Shown: piece by piece, positions 24,852 to 34,293 of the stretch
Numbering within the stretch: the first letter of the stretch is position 1
Layout: the number at the start of each line of letters is the position of its first letter
DNA from: Thermophilibacter immobilis
Lineage (GTDB): Bacteria; Actinomycetota; Coriobacteriia; Coriobacteriales; Atopobiaceae
DNA: 64,000 bases
Reading direction: 5' to 3'
Assembly: GCF_015277515.1 (NCBI RefSeq)
Contig: NZ_CP063767.1
Coordinates: 1,426,001-1,490,000, forward strand
Position numbers and translations under genes: made by a program
The notes under the pieces: generated by a model
Databases searched by the model: none
What the model saw: only the letters and a program-made list of their open reading frames with translations
Told to the model about the DNA's origin: nothing

Positions 24852-26336
24852 TCATCTGGTCCTCGGGCCGGAGCCGCCGTTGCGCAGGCGCTCCGCAGCC
24901 CCCGGCCCGAGGTCGATTCTCCTGCGTGGCCCCTCTCCCGTCGCACTCCGGACGCGGGGGCCGCCCGGGGCGCTCCCACGCGGCCGCGCGCCGCCGGCCA
25001 CGACCGAAAAGCCCCTCGGGCGCGACGAGCGCCGGTCGGCCGTGGCGCGCTCGGAGCGACGGCGCGGCTCGCCCACGAGCGACGGGGCGTCGTAGGCGGC
25101 AGGAGCGCCGGCGGCCTCGGAGACCCTCCACGAGCGGCGAGCGCTGTCATGGGTGGTCTCGGGCAGGCGGGAGTGACGGGACACGGAAGCGATCAGCCCC
25201 ACGAGCATGAGGCTCGCGATGATGGAGGACCCGCCGTACGAGACGAACGGGATGGGCTTGCCGGACAGGGGGAAGATGCCCAGGACGCCCGCGACGTTGA
25301 GCAGGAGCTGAACGATCACGAGCGAGCTGCAGCCCGCCGCGATGAGGCGGCCGGCCAGGTCGGGCGCGTGACGCGCAATCTCAAGGCCCGCCCAGAGGAA
25401 CAGCGCGAAGCCCGCGAGAAGCCCCAGCGCGCCCACCAGCCCGCACTCCTCGCCGATGACGGCGAAGATGAAGTCGTTGTGGGCCATGGGCAGGTAGGAG
25501 TACTTCTGCTTGGAGAAGCCGATGCCGACGCCAAGCAGGCCCCCCGAGGCAAAAGCGTAGAAGCCCTGGATGAGCTGGTAGCCGGTACCGTAGGGGTCGG
25601 CCCAGGGGTTGAGCATGGTGAGGAAGCGCTGGCGCGAGTAGTCGTCCTTGAGGGAGAGCGCAAAGAAGGCCAGGAGGCCGGCGACGAGAAACCCCACCAG
25701 GTAGCGCTTGGGCAGGCCGGCGAGGTAGCCCATGACCACGATGGTGATGCCCAGGACCATCGTCGAGCCCTTGTCGGGCTGGACGATGATGAGCGCGAGC
25801 GGGACGCCCACGCCAACGACCAAGAGCTTCACGAACTCGCGCCACGTGAGCGAGCCCTCCTCGAAGTAGCCCTCGGCGAGGTTGGCGGCCGTGAGCACGA
25901 TCGTGATCTTGGCGAACTCCGAGGGCTGCAGGCCGAAGCCCCCGATGTTGATCCAGCGGTTCGCGCCGAGCGCGTCCTGGCCCGCGAAGGGCGTGAAGAC
26001 CAGAAGGAGGATGAGTATCGTGGCGAACCAGATCGGGCGTAGGAGGCGGCGGCTCCACAGATGGTAGTCGCTTCGGGCGAGAAGAAGGGCCAAGACGAGC
26101 CCCACCGCGGCAAAGCCGAGCTGCCTCTTGAGATAGTAGGCCGCGTCGCCCATGTCGGCGAGGGCCGTGACCGACGAGGCCGAGTAGACCATCAGGAGGC
26201 CGAAGCCCACGAGGATCGCCGCAATGACGTAGAGGATCAGGCGCGGGCGCATGAAGCGCTCGGGCACGACGGACGCGCCGCGCCTCGGGGGCGCGCTTTG
26301 GGGGCGACCCCCGCGCCGTGTCCCGGCTGCGGCCAT
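24852..26336 (-). CDS. ftsW: SEDS-family peptidoglycan polymerase FtsW
   Basis: Lipid II polymerase of the divisome, 494 aa, ten predicted membrane segments. A basic N-terminal tail of about 30 residues precedes RLILYVIAAILVGFGLLMVY. Signature blocks: GANRWINIGGFGLQPSEFAK, IIVQPDKGSTMVL (with the catalytic-type Asp), GTGYQLIQGFYAFASGG and PFVSYGGSSIIASL. The C-terminal 100 residues are an Arg/Ser/Pro-rich cytoplasmic tail, unusually long. The ATG at 26334-26336 has GGGGGGGGAG upstream overlapping the murD stop, indicating coupling. Confidence 0.93.
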   Translation of the reverse strand: MAAAGTRRGGRPQSAPPRRGASVVPERFMRPRLILYVIAAILVGFGLLMVYSASSVTALADMGDAAYYLKRQLGFAAVGLVLALLLARSDYHLWSRRLLRPIWFATILILLLVFTPFAGQDALGANRWINIGGFGLQPSEFAKITIVLTAANLAEGYFEEGSLTWREFVKLLVVGVGVPLALIIVQPDKGSTMVLGITIVVMGYLAGLPKRYLVGFLVAGLLAFFALSLKDDYSRQRFLTMLNPWADPYGTGYQLIQGFYAFASGGLLGVGIGFSKQKYSYLPMAHNDFIFAVIGEECGLVGALGLLAGFALFLWAGLEIARHAPDLAGRLIAAGCSSLVIVQLLLNVAGVLGIFPLSGKPIPFVSYGGSSIIASLMLVGLIASVSRHSRLPETTHDSARRSWRVSEAAGAPAAYDAPSLVGEPRRRSERATADRRSSRPRGFSVVAGGARPRGSAPGGPRVRSATGEGPRRRIDLGPGAAERLRNGGSGPRTR

Positions 26337-26337
26337 G

Positions 26338-27765
26338 CTACTCCCCCCCCCGCGCGAGGTCGCGCACGAGGCCCTTGAAGGCGCGGCCACGCTCGGCCAT
26401 GTTGGAGAACTCGTCGAACGACGAGCACGCCGGCGAGAGGAGCACCGTATCGTGCGGCCGCGCAGCGGCCACGGCAGCTGTGAAGGCCTCGCGCAGGTGC
26501 GCCGCACGCAGGACGACGAGGGCGGGGTCCTTCTCGTCACGCGCGTCTCGCGCGTCCTCGAGGGCGGCCGCGATGCGCTCGCCCGCCGCCCCGAAGCAGA
26601 CGGCCACGCGGCAGCGCGCGCAGACGGCGCGCGCGAGCGAGGCGAGGTCGGTCCCCTTGTCGTGGCCGCCGAGCAGCACCACGACCGTGCCAGCGGCAAA
26701 GGCCGTGAGGGCCTTCTCCACGGAGTCGGTGTTGGTGGCCTTGGAGTCGTTGATGAAGCTCACGCCGCGGACGGTCGCGACCGGCTCGATGCGGTGCTCG
26801 ATCGGCGAGAAGGTGCGCACGGCCGCGGCCGCGGCCTCTTCGCTGACGCCAAGCTCGAGGGCCACGGCCGCGGCCGCGAGCGCGTTCTCGGCGTTGTGGA
26901 GCCCCCGGATCTGGAGTTCGTCGGCCGCGACGAGGACGTGCTCGACGCCGTCGAGGCGCACCACGAGCATGCCCTCACGCAGGAAGGCGGCACAGGCAGA
27001 CTCGGGCGCGCCGCAGACGGAGAGCTCGCAGACGCGCAGGTCGCGCTGGGCGAGGCGGTCGCGGACCGCGCGGCAGGGCTCGTCGTCGACCGAGACGACC
27101 GCGAGGTCGCGCGCGTCCAGGTTGGCGAAGACGCGCTCCTTGGCGGCGGCGTAGGCCTCGAGGGTGCCGTGCCACTCGAGGTGGTCGGGCGTGAGGTTGA
27201 GCAGGACCGCGACGCGGGGGTGCAGCAGGCGCGTCGTGGCGAGCTGGAAGCTCGACAGCTCCGCGACGAACCAGCTGTCCTGCGGACGCTCGCGGACGCG
27301 GTCGCAGACGTTGGTGCCGATGTTGCCCACGGACTCCGCGCTCAGGCCGGCGCTCAAAAGGACGTGCGTGGTCAGAGACGTCGTCGTGGTCTTACCGTTG
27401 GTCCCCGTGATGGCCACCCAGCGCGCCGGGCTCTCGCGGTAGGCGAACTCGGGCTCGCCTATGACCTCGGTCGAGGTGGCCGCGGCCGCGCGAAAGAACG
27501 CGGAGCGCTCCGGGATGCCGGGGGAGGCCACGGCGAGGTCGAAGCGGCCGCGGACCTCGTCGGTGCCCAAGGCCACGGCGACGCCGAGCCCCTCGAGCGC
27601 GCAAGAGGCCTCGCCAGGCTCAGAGGAGGTGCCGCCGTACAGGGTGACGGAGCGCACGCGGCCCGCGGGGAGCGTGGCAAGGTAGCGTGCCACGCTGGTC
27701 CCCGTGCGGCCGAGACCGAGCACGAGCACGTCGCCGAGAGGTGCCTGGGAAGTGTGCGAGGTCAC
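26338..27765 (-). CDS. murD: UDP-MurNAc-L-Ala:D-Glu ligase
   Basis: Second Mur ligase, 475 aa. N-terminal Rossmann motif VLVLGLGRTGTSVARYL, P-loop VAITGTNGKTTTTSLTTHVL (about 119-138), VAELSSFQL, NLTPDHLEWHGT and FINDSKATNTDSVEKAL, ending with the LSPACSSFDEFSNMAERG signature. GTG start. Placed between mraY and ftsW. No murE is found next to it or elsewhere in the cluster. Confidence 0.95.
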   Translation of the reverse strand: MTSHTSQAPLGDVLVLGLGRTGTSVARYLATLPAGRVRSVTLYGGTSSEPGEASCALEGLGVAVALGTDEVRGRFDLAVASPGIPERSAFFRAAAATSTEVIGEPEFAYRESPARWVAITGTNGKTTTTSLTTHVLLSAGLSAESVGNIGTNVCDRVRERPQDSWFVAELSSFQLATTRLLHPRVAVLLNLTPDHLEWHGTLEAYAAAKERVFANLDARDLAVVSVDDEPCRAVRDRLAQRDLRVCELSVCGAPESACAAFLREGMLVVRLDGVEHVLVAADELQIRGLHNAENALAAAAVALELGVSEEAAAAAVRTFSPIEHRIEPVATVRGVSFINDSKATNTDSVEKALTAFAAGTVVVLLGGHDKGTDLASLARAVCARCRVAVCFGAAGERIAAALEDARDARDEKDPALVVLRAAHLREAFTAAVAAARPHDTVLLSPACSSFDEFSNMAERGRAFKGLVRDLARGGE

Positions 27766-27774
27766 GTGAGCCCC

Positions 27775-28806
27775 CTAGCCGAGCTGGAAGTAGAGCGCGA
27801 AGCCGAGCGCCGCGAAGGCCGCCGAGACGATCCAGAAGCGCGTGACGACCTTCGTCTCCGACCAGCCCTTCTTCTCGAAGTGATGGTGGATGGGAGCCAT
27901 GAGGAAGACGCGCTTGCCCGTGAGCTTGAAGCTCGCGACCTGGATGATGACGGAGAGCGCCTCGACGATGAACAGGCCGCCCATGACGAGCGAAGTGACC
28001 TCGGTCTTGGTGAGCACCGCGAGCGCCGCGAAGGCCGCGCCCAGGGCGAGCGAGCCCGTGTCGCCCATGAAGATCGTGGCCGGGTAGCAGTTGTGCCAGA
28101 GAAAGCCCACGCAGGCACCCGCGATCGAGGCGGCGAAGATCGCGAGGTTGACCTCCTCGTAGTTGAAGGCCACCATCGCCATGACGAGCATGACCACCAT
28201 CGTGCAGCCGCCGGACAGGCCGTCGAGTCCGTCGGTGAGGTTGACGGCGTTGGAGAGGCCCGCCATGAGCAGGAAGACGAAGACGACGTAGAGCACGGGC
28301 ACCTGGACGGTCGTGCCGGCGACCTCGGGAGCCCAGGTGATGACGCCCAGGTCCACGGCGGCCCCTCCCGGGAAGCGCACCTCGGCCGAGATGCCGCAGA
28401 CGTTGACGGCGACCAGGCAGAAGGCGACCGAGACAAGGACGAGACCGGCCATCTTCTGCGGGGGCGTGAGCCCGAGCGAGCGGCCGTGCGCGACGGACTC
28501 GACGTCGTCGAGCAGGCCCAGGGACCCCGTGGCGAGCGTCACGACGACGGCCAGGACCAGGTCGGTGGTCCAGCGGGCGAGAAGCGCGCAGGTCACGAGC
28601 ACGCCCACGAGGATCACAATCCCGCCCATGGTGGGGGTCCCCTGCTTCACGAGGTGGCGCTGGGGGCCGTCGGCGCGGATCTGCTGCCCCAGCCCCTCGT
28701 AGCGCATGAGCCTGATGAAGAGCGGCATCAGAAGGCCCGTCACCGCAGCGGCGATGGCAATGGCAAGAAACACCTGGTAGGTAGGATAGGCAGGATTTCC
28801 GATCAT
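27775..28806 (-). CDS. mraY: Phospho-MurNAc-pentapeptide transferase
   Basis: Integral membrane enzyme that makes lipid I on undecaprenyl phosphate, 343 aa, ten membrane segments. Motifs: QQIRADGPQRHLVKQGTPTMGG (about 35-56), NLTDGLDGLSGG (about 195, Mg/catalytic Asp), FMGDTGSLALGAAFA and the His-rich loop MAPIHHHFEKKGW. Its ATG overlaps the murF TGA by one base. Confidence 0.96.
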   Translation of the reverse strand: MIGNPAYPTYQVFLAIAIAAAVTGLLMPLFIRLMRYEGLGQQIRADGPQRHLVKQGTPTMGGIVILVGVLVTCALLARWTTDLVLAVVVTLATGSLGLLDDVESVAHGRSLGLTPPQKMAGLVLVSVAFCLVAVNVCGISAEVRFPGGAAVDLGVITWAPEVAGTTVQVPVLYVVFVFLLMAGLSNAVNLTDGLDGLSGGCTMVVMLVMAMVAFNYEEVNLAIFAASIAGACVGFLWHNCYPATIFMGDTGSLALGAAFAALAVLTKTEVTSLVMGGLFIVEALSVIIQVASFKLTGKRVFLMAPIHHHFEKKGWSETKVVTRFWIVSAAFAALGFALYFQLG

Positions 28807-30242
28807 CAGGCGAGCACTCCCCTCACGAAGCTGTCGAGTCCGGCGGCGCGCGACGCCTTGACGAGCACGAGGTCGCCCGCGGCGAGCACGGGACCCATCA
28901 CGTCGAGGGCGGCCTGCGCGCTGTCGAAGCGCTCGATGGCGTCCTCGGAGAGGCCCATCGTGCGCGCCGCTTCGGCCATCTCGTCGGCCAGGGCGTCGCC
29001 GACGAGCACGAGCAGGTCAGGAGCCGTAGAGGCAGCGTAGGCCCCCACGTAGCCGTGCAGGCGCGCGGCCTCGCGGCCCAACTCGCCCATCTCACCGAGC
29101 ACGGCGACGCGACGGCCCGCGCAGCTCATCGAGCGGAGCACGTCGAGCGAGGAGGCCATCGAGGCCGGGGACGCGTTGTATGAGTCGTCGATCACGCGGA
29201 CGCCCGAGGGCGCGTCTCGCACCTCGAGACGCATGCGCGGGGCGCTCATGCGCTCGATCGCGTCCACGCAGGCGCCGCGATCGAGGCCGAGCCGCCAGAC
29301 GACGGCCACGGCGAGCAGGAGGTCGTCCACGACCCTCTTGCCGGGCACGGGCAGTCGAACCGGGCGCGACCAGCCGTCGGAGCAGGTCAGCTCGAGGGTG
29401 GCGCGGCCCTCGTCGTCGAGCTTGACGCCTGTGGCGCGGACCGCGTCGGAGGGGCCGGAGCCCACGAGCGCGACGTCCACGCCGGCCGGGCGCGCGAAGC
29501 CGCCGACGATGAAGTCGGTGAAGTCCCCCGCGCTCGTGAGCGCGAGCGCGGGGGTGAGGGAGCCGTGGGGCACCAGGGCGCCCACGAGCTCGGCCTTGGC
29601 GCGCGCGATGTTCTCGCGGCTGCCCAGAAGCCCTATGTGGCTCGTGCCCACGTTGGTGATGACGCCGAGCGTGGGGGCGCAGGCCCGGGCCATGCGCTCG
29701 ATCTCGTGCGGGTGGTTCATGCCGAGCTCGCAGACGACGACCTCGGTGTCCTCGGGGGTCGAGAGCAGGGTGAGCGGCAGGCCGATCAGGTTGTTGAGGT
29801 TACCCCTCGTGGCGTGGCAGCGCCGCTGGAAGCCCACCGCGCAGGCGAGCATGTCCTTGGTCGTGGTCTTGCCCACCGACCCCGTCACGCCCACGACGAG
29901 CCAGTCGGGGTGCGCCGCGCGCCAATGGCCGGCGAGGCGCAGCAGGAACTCCTCGGCGTCGTCGCCGGCGGCGCGCAGGACCGCGCAGCCGGCTCCTCGC
30001 GCCGCCTCGAGCGCGTCGGGACAGACCTCGCCGGTGGCCACGACGGCCGCGGCGCCCGCGCGGGCCGCGGGGGCGAGGTAGGCGTTGCCGTCGACGCGCT
30101 CGCCGGCGAAGGCCACGAACAGGCCGGACGGGCTCACCTCGCGCGAGTCGATGACGACCTCGCCGGCAACGTCGTTCGCGCCCCCCAGGAGCACGGACGC
30201 CCCCGTGGCGCGCGCGAGGTCGGTAACGGACATGCGAATCAT
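28806..30242 (-). CDS. murF: UDP-MurNAc-tripeptide:D-Ala-D-Ala ligase
   Basis: Adds D-Ala-D-Ala to the UDP-MurNAc-tripeptide, 478 aa. It has IDSREVSPSGLFVAFAGERVDG near the N-terminus, the P-loop GVTGSVGKTTTKDMLA (about 118-133), TRGNLNNLIGLPLTLL, ELGMNHPHEIERMA and IDDSYNASPASMASSLDVL. The start at 30242 is supported by GGGAGGGG seven bases upstream. It lies 19 bp after ftsI, the place where murE is usually found first. Confidence 0.95.
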   Translation of the reverse strand: MIRMSVTDLARATGASVLLGGANDVAGEVVIDSREVSPSGLFVAFAGERVDGNAYLAPAARAGAAAVVATGEVCPDALEAARGAGCAVLRAAGDDAEEFLLRLAGHWRAAHPDWLVVGVTGSVGKTTTKDMLACAVGFQRRCHATRGNLNNLIGLPLTLLSTPEDTEVVVCELGMNHPHEIERMARACAPTLGVITNVGTSHIGLLGSRENIARAKAELVGALVPHGSLTPALALTSAGDFTDFIVGGFARPAGVDVALVGSGPSDAVRATGVKLDDEGRATLELTCSDGWSRPVRLPVPGKRVVDDLLLAVAVVWRLGLDRGACVDAIERMSAPRMRLEVRDAPSGVRVIDDSYNASPASMASSLDVLRSMSCAGRRVAVLGEMGELGREAARLHGYVGAYAASTAPDLLVLVGDALADEMAEAARTMGLSEDAIERFDSAQAALDVMGPVLAAGDLVLVKASRAAGLDSFVRGVLA

Positions 30243-30261
30243 CGAAGAACCCCTCCCGAAG

Positions 30262-32046
30262 CTAGCTCGCCGGCGTGACGCCCAGGATGCTGACGGCCTG
30301 GGACATGACGTCGTGGAAGACGAGCGCGGATGACTGGGACGCCAGGTGCGGCAGGCCGTTCAGGCCCACGTAGACGAGGACCTCGGGATCGCTCGCGTTG
30401 GCGAAGCCGCACAGGGACGCGACGTAGCTGTAGGACTCGTAGCCGCCCTCGGCCGAGGCCTGCTCGCCCGTGCCGGTCTTGCCGGCGATGTCGTAGTCGT
30501 CAACCTGGCCGTTCATGCCGGTGCCCTCCTGCATGACGGTGCGCATGACGTCCGTCTCCATGCTGCAGGCATCGGCCGAGACGACGCGCTCGCCGGCCGG
30601 CCACGCGACCTCCTCCTCCCCCTTCGAGACGAGGAAGTGCGGCGTCAGGGGGATTCCCCCGTTGGCCACGGTGGCAAAGGCGCGCACGACCTGGACCATG
30701 GGGACGGCGACGGCCTGGCCGAAGGCCATGGAGCCCGCCGTGGCCCCATCGTATTCGTCGAGGGTCTTGACGAGGCCGGCCTCCTCCCCGGGAAAGTCGA
30801 TACCGGTCTTCTCCCCGATGCCGTAGCGCGCCACCCCCTCCGAGAAGCGCTCGGCGCCGATCACGTCCTGGACGAGCATGGCCATGGCGATGTTCGACGA
30901 GCGTCTCAGCATCTCGCGCACGGTCATGTCCATCGTGTAGTCGCGGCTGTCGTCGTCGGTAACGTAGTCGTCGCCGACGAGCACGGAGGTGGGGACGGAA
31001 TAGGTCGAGTCGGGGGTGAACAGGCCCAGGTCAAAGCCGATCGAGGTCGTGAGCACCTTGAAGACGGAGCCGGGTTCGAAGGAGCTCGAGACGAGCTTGA
31101 GGTTCAGGGCCGTAGCGTCGGTGAGGTCGGAGAAGTCCGGCAGCGGCGTCGAGCACGCGGCCAGGACCTCGCCGGTCCGAGGGTCGACGACCATGACCGA
31201 GCCCGACTCGGCGTCATAGGTCTCGATCGCGGCCGCAATGATGCTCTCGCAGGCCTCCTGCAGGTCGATGTCGAGCGCGACCACGATGTCCGTGCCGTTC
31301 TGGGCCTCGTCGACCTGGGAGGCGCCGCCCGCGATGGGGGTGCCGGTGAGGCCGGTCTCCACGAGCATCTGCCCGTCCGTGCCCGAGAGCAGCTCGTCGT
31401 ACTGGTACTCGAGACCCGACAGGCCCGTGCCCTCGTAGGAGTCCACGTAGCCCAGGACCTGCGCGCCCACGGCCTCGTAGGGGTAGACGCGCTTGGTGTC
31501 CGCGAGAAAGTAGACACCCGTCAGGTTTTTCTCCGAGAGCAGTTCGGACAGGGAGTCCGCGACGTCCTGGTCGACCTTGCGCTGGAGGTAGACGAAGGTC
31601 GTGTCCTGCGTGAGCAGGCTCATGTAGTCGGCCTTCTGGCCGCCGAGCTTCGAGACGAGCGCGTCGGCGACACCCGAGGGGTCGCTGACCTCCTGGGGGT
31701 TGGCGTAGACGGTGTCGCACTCCACGCTCATGGCGAGGACGCTGCCGCTGCGGTCGTAGATCGTGCCGCGCCTGGCGTGCAGGGTCACCACGTTCGTGCG
31801 CTGCTTCTCGGCCGCCCCGGCGAGGTCCGGTGAGCACACCTGGAGCCATGCGAGGCGCAGCGCCACCACGCCGAGAAGGCCCACGAGCGCGCGGCGCGTG
31901 ACCACGAGCCCCCGATCCGAGCCCCCCTCGCCCGAGCCGCCGGGTCGCTCGGCGCGCTCACGGTACCGCGCACGAGAGGCCTCGTCATACGAGGCCTCCG
32001 GATACCTGCTCCGCCTGGGGCGGCTCTGTCTGTCGTTGCGCGTCAC
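30262..32046 (-). CDS. ftsI: Penicillin-binding protein, FtsI/PBP3 type
   Basis: Class B transpeptidase that pairs with FtsW, 594 aa. A basic cytoplasmic tail leads into one membrane anchor (about 47-65). The PBP dimer domain follows (ARRGTIYDRSGSVLAMSVE). The transpeptidase domain has all three active-site motifs: SVFK in SSFEPGSVFKV (Ser near 310), SSN in MLRRSSNIAMAML, and KTG in DIAGKTGTGEQASAE. GTG start. It follows ftsL by five bases, as in dcw clusters generally. Confidence 0.93.
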   Translation of the reverse strand: MTRNDRQSRPRRSRYPEASYDEASRARYRERAERPGGSGEGGSDRGLVVTRRALVGLLGVVALRLAWLQVCSPDLAGAAEKQRTNVVTLHARRGTIYDRSGSVLAMSVECDTVYANPQEVSDPSGVADALVSKLGGQKADYMSLLTQDTTFVYLQRKVDQDVADSLSELLSEKNLTGVYFLADTKRVYPYEAVGAQVLGYVDSYEGTGLSGLEYQYDELLSGTDGQMLVETGLTGTPIAGGASQVDEAQNGTDIVVALDIDLQEACESIIAAAIETYDAESGSVMVVDPRTGEVLAACSTPLPDFSDLTDATALNLKLVSSSFEPGSVFKVLTTSIGFDLGLFTPDSTYSVPTSVLVGDDYVTDDDSRDYTMDMTVREMLRRSSNIAMAMLVQDVIGAERFSEGVARYGIGEKTGIDFPGEEAGLVKTLDEYDGATAGSMAFGQAVAVPMVQVVRAFATVANGGIPLTPHFLVSKGEEEVAWPAGERVVSADACSMETDVMRTVMQEGTGMNGQVDDYDIAGKTGTGEQASAEGGYESYSYVASLCGFANASDPEVLVYVGLNGLPHLASQSSALVFHDVMSQAVSILGVTPAS

Positions 32047-32051
32047 GCTCG

Positions 32052-32564
32052 TCAGTCTAGCGCCAGGCCGCTCTGGGAGGACGGCTCGCTCATGGTCTGC
32101 GCAGCTTCCCCATCAGCTGAGCTGGCCTGGCCCGAGGATGTGTCGTCGGGCGCATCGTCCAGGGAGATCGTCACGTGCTCGCCCGGCAGGACCATGCCGT
32201 AGTTCTGGGTCGCGATCCGGCTGATGCGAGAGTTGCTCGAGAGCACGGCACGCTCGATCTTGAGCTCGTCATTCAGGCTCTGGGCCTCGCTGATCTGCGT
32301 CTTGGTGGAGACGTTGTCCTGCAGGAGCGAGACGGTGGCCGCCGCAAGCGTGACGCGCGCGGCGCCCAAGACGATGAGGACGGCCGCCGCGAGCGCGATG
32401 GCGCGCAGGCGGGAGACGAACTGGGCCGAGACGCCGCGACGTGCGCTCGCGTCGAGGCCGCCGCCGGAGACGACCTCGAAGGAGGGACGCTCCTCGAGCT
32501 CCGGACGCTCGCGCCTGCGGACGGGCGTTTCCATGCTGTATGCCTCGGACCCCTGGTACCTCAT
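32052..32564 (-). CDS. ftsL: FtsL-like septum-formation protein
   Basis: 170-aa bitopic protein identified by size, topology and place between rsmH and ftsI. A charged cytoplasmic tail (about 1-50) precedes a membrane segment (about 52-80, LRAIALAAAVLIVLGAARV) and a short leucine-zipper-type region (VSLLQDNVSTKTQISEAQSL, LNDELKIERAVLSS), then a disordered acidic tail. Ribosome site GAGGAAA favours the ATG at 32562-32564; a GTG three bases upstream and an ATG 33 bases downstream are alternatives. Confidence 0.8.
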   Translation of the reverse strand: MRYQGSEAYSMETPVRRRERPELEERPSFEVVSGGGLDASARRGVSAQFVSRLRAIALAAAVLIVLGAARVTLAAATVSLLQDNVSTKTQISEAQSLNDELKIERAVLSSNSRISRIATQNYGMVLPGEHVTISLDDAPDDTSSGQASSADGEAAQTMSEPSSQSGLALD

Positions 32565-32716
32565 CACGATTTCCTCGTCTTTGCGCAGCCGGTGGGCCGC
32601 TGTGCTTGCTACGGTTGCAGGTACGCAGGGAACTCGAGGGCTCGTTGACGCCTTTCCTCGAGGGTTACCTGAGTGACCTTAAGAGTTACTACAGGGTTGG
32701 GGCCTCTACGACGTGA

Positions 32717-32756
32717 GTGCTGCGATGGTGCTGCGTTTAAGCTTCGTGGTGCTGCG
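32717..32756. promoter_or_regulatory. Helically phased GTGCTGCG repeats upstream of ftsL
   Basis: In the 247-bp gap between rsmH and ftsL, GTGCTGCG occurs at 32717-32724, 32728-32735 and 32749-32756, spaced 11 and 21 bp, about one and two helical turns. The longer form GGTGCTGCGT appears in the last two. This spacing suggests binding of a regulator to one face of DNA. No clear promoter boxes accompany it. Confidence 0.45.
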
Positions 32757-32811
32757 TGCTACCTCGTTTGACGTGCTATGTAGACGGCGCGGGCCGGCCA
32801 CATCCTTCTTC

Positions 32812-33783
32812 TCATCCTTCGGCGTCGAGCTTGACCGCCACGCGCATGAGGGCGCTGCGCGACCTCGGGTTCGCCGCGACCTCCTCGTCAGACGCGACGA
32901 GGGGCCTTCTCGTCCTGACCTCGACTATCGGCACGTGACCGCACACGCAGACCGGAAGATCCGGTGGGCAGGTGCAGCCCTGGGAGAGCTCCGTGAAGAC
33001 GTGCTTCACGATGCGGTCCTCCAGCGAGTGGTAGGAGATGACGCAGATCCTCCCGCCCGGGTTGGCCCAGCGAGCGGCCGCCCTGAGCCCGCGGTCGAGT
33101 ACGTCGAGCTCGTGGTTGACCTCGATGCGCAGGGCCTGGAAGGTCTTTCTCGCCGGGTGCCCGCCATGTCGCCTGGCCGCTGCGGGGATGGAACGCTTGA
33201 TGACATCCACGAGCTGGAGGGTCGTCTCGAGGGGCTCCTGGGCTCTCGTCTCCACGATGCGGTGGGCGATACGACTCGCGAAGCGCTCGTCGCCGTAGAC
33301 GCGAAGGATTCGGGTGAGGTCTGCTTCGGTGTAGGTGTTCACGACCTCTGCTGCGGTAAGGGTGTGGTTCCCCGAATTCATGCGCATGTCGAGCGGGGCG
33401 TCCTCGTGGTACGAGAAGCCCCTCTCGGGGACGTCGAGCTGGGGTGACGAGACGCCGAGGTCGAAGAGGAAGCAGTCCACGCCGGGGACCTCGGCCGCGA
33501 CCAGAAGCTCGTCCAAATCGCCGAAGTTGCCCTTGAGCAGACGCACCCTCGCCTCTGCGGCCTCGCGCCCAAGGCGCTCAGCCGCCGCCTCGAGGGCTGC
33601 GTCATCCTGGTCGATGCCCAGGAGCAGACCCTCGGGAGCCACCCGCCTCGCAAGCTCCACCGCGTGTCCGGCCCCTCCGAGGGTGCAGTCGCAGACCACC
33701 TCTCCCGGCTGGGGACCGAGCTCGGTCAGAGTCTCGGCGAGCATAACGGGTACGTGCCGATATTCTCTTGTCAAGACCTTCAC
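32812..33783 (-). CDS. rsmH: 16S rRNA (cytosine-1402-N4)-methyltransferase
   Basis: MraW/RsmH methylates C1402 of 16S rRNA, 323 aa. N-terminus YRHVPVMLAETLTEL; SAM-binding DCTLGGAGHAVELARR; IDQDDAALEAAAERL; FDLGVSSPQLDVPERGFSY; and C-terminal VISYHSLEDRIVKHVF. The GTG start overlaps the mraZ TGA (GTGA), so it is translationally coupled to mraZ. Confidence 0.96.
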   Translation of the reverse strand: MKVLTREYRHVPVMLAETLTELGPQPGEVVCDCTLGGAGHAVELARRVAPEGLLLGIDQDDAALEAAAERLGREAAEARVRLLKGNFGDLDELLVAAEVPGVDCFLFDLGVSSPQLDVPERGFSYHEDAPLDMRMNSGNHTLTAAEVVNTYTEADLTRILRVYGDERFASRIAHRIVETRAQEPLETTLQLVDVIKRSIPAAARRHGGHPARKTFQALRIEVNHELDVLDRGLRAAARWANPGGRICVISYHSLEDRIVKHVFTELSQGCTCPPDLPVCVCGHVPIVEVRTRRPLVASDEEVAANPRSRSALMRVAVKLDAEG

Positions 33784-34238
33784 CGAGCTCCCTCGTCGCC
33801 ATAGAGCAGCGAGTCGATGTCCTCCTCGAAGCTCTCCTGCTCGGCGTTCCACTTCTGGGCGTTCCACACCTCGAAATGGTCCTCCTGGCCCACGACCACG
33901 ACGTCCGCCGTGAGGCCCAGGCGCTCGCGCGAGCCGGGCTTGGAGGCGTCGAGCTTGCCGAGCGCGAGGCGTCCGGCGCTGTCGAGGTCAACCTCCAGGG
34001 CGGCACCGAGTATGCCGCTCTTGAGCTTCGCGTCGCGACGATCGCGCGGGTTGAAGCGCTCCTCGCCGTGGTCGAACAGGCCGTTCAGCCACGTCGTGAA
34101 GTCCTGCTGGGTGAAGCCGTTCACGTGTCCTGCAAAGGGGACGAGGACTATCGTCTTGTCCATCTGCCTGCGAAAGGCGGAGGGAAGCGTGACACGCGCC
34201 TTGGCATCCACGGACATCGGATACGCGCCAATGAGCAT
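33780..34238 (-). CDS. mraZ: Transcriptional regulator MraZ
   Basis: 152-aa protein of two SpoVT/AbrB-like half domains: MLIGAYPMSVDAKARVTLP and FRRQMDKTIVLVPF, then the second half AALEVDLDSAGRLALGKLD with a C-terminal acidic extension. In other bacteria MraZ binds direct repeats in its own promoter and controls the dcw operon. The ATG at 34236-34238 follows GGGAGACAAGAC. First gene of the cluster; its promoter region holds the repeats noted at 34294-34345. Confidence 0.95.
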   Translation of the reverse strand: MLIGAYPMSVDAKARVTLPSAFRRQMDKTIVLVPFAGHVNGFTQQDFTTWLNGLFDHGEERFNPRDRRDAKLKSGILGAALEVDLDSAGRLALGKLDASKPGSRERLGLTADVVVVGQEDHFEVWNAQKWNAEQESFEEDIDSLLYGDEGAR

Positions 34239-34293
34239 GTCTTGTCTCCCTTCCCTCACGGCAGGGACGGACCCTGTGCGGAACGTGCCAATC

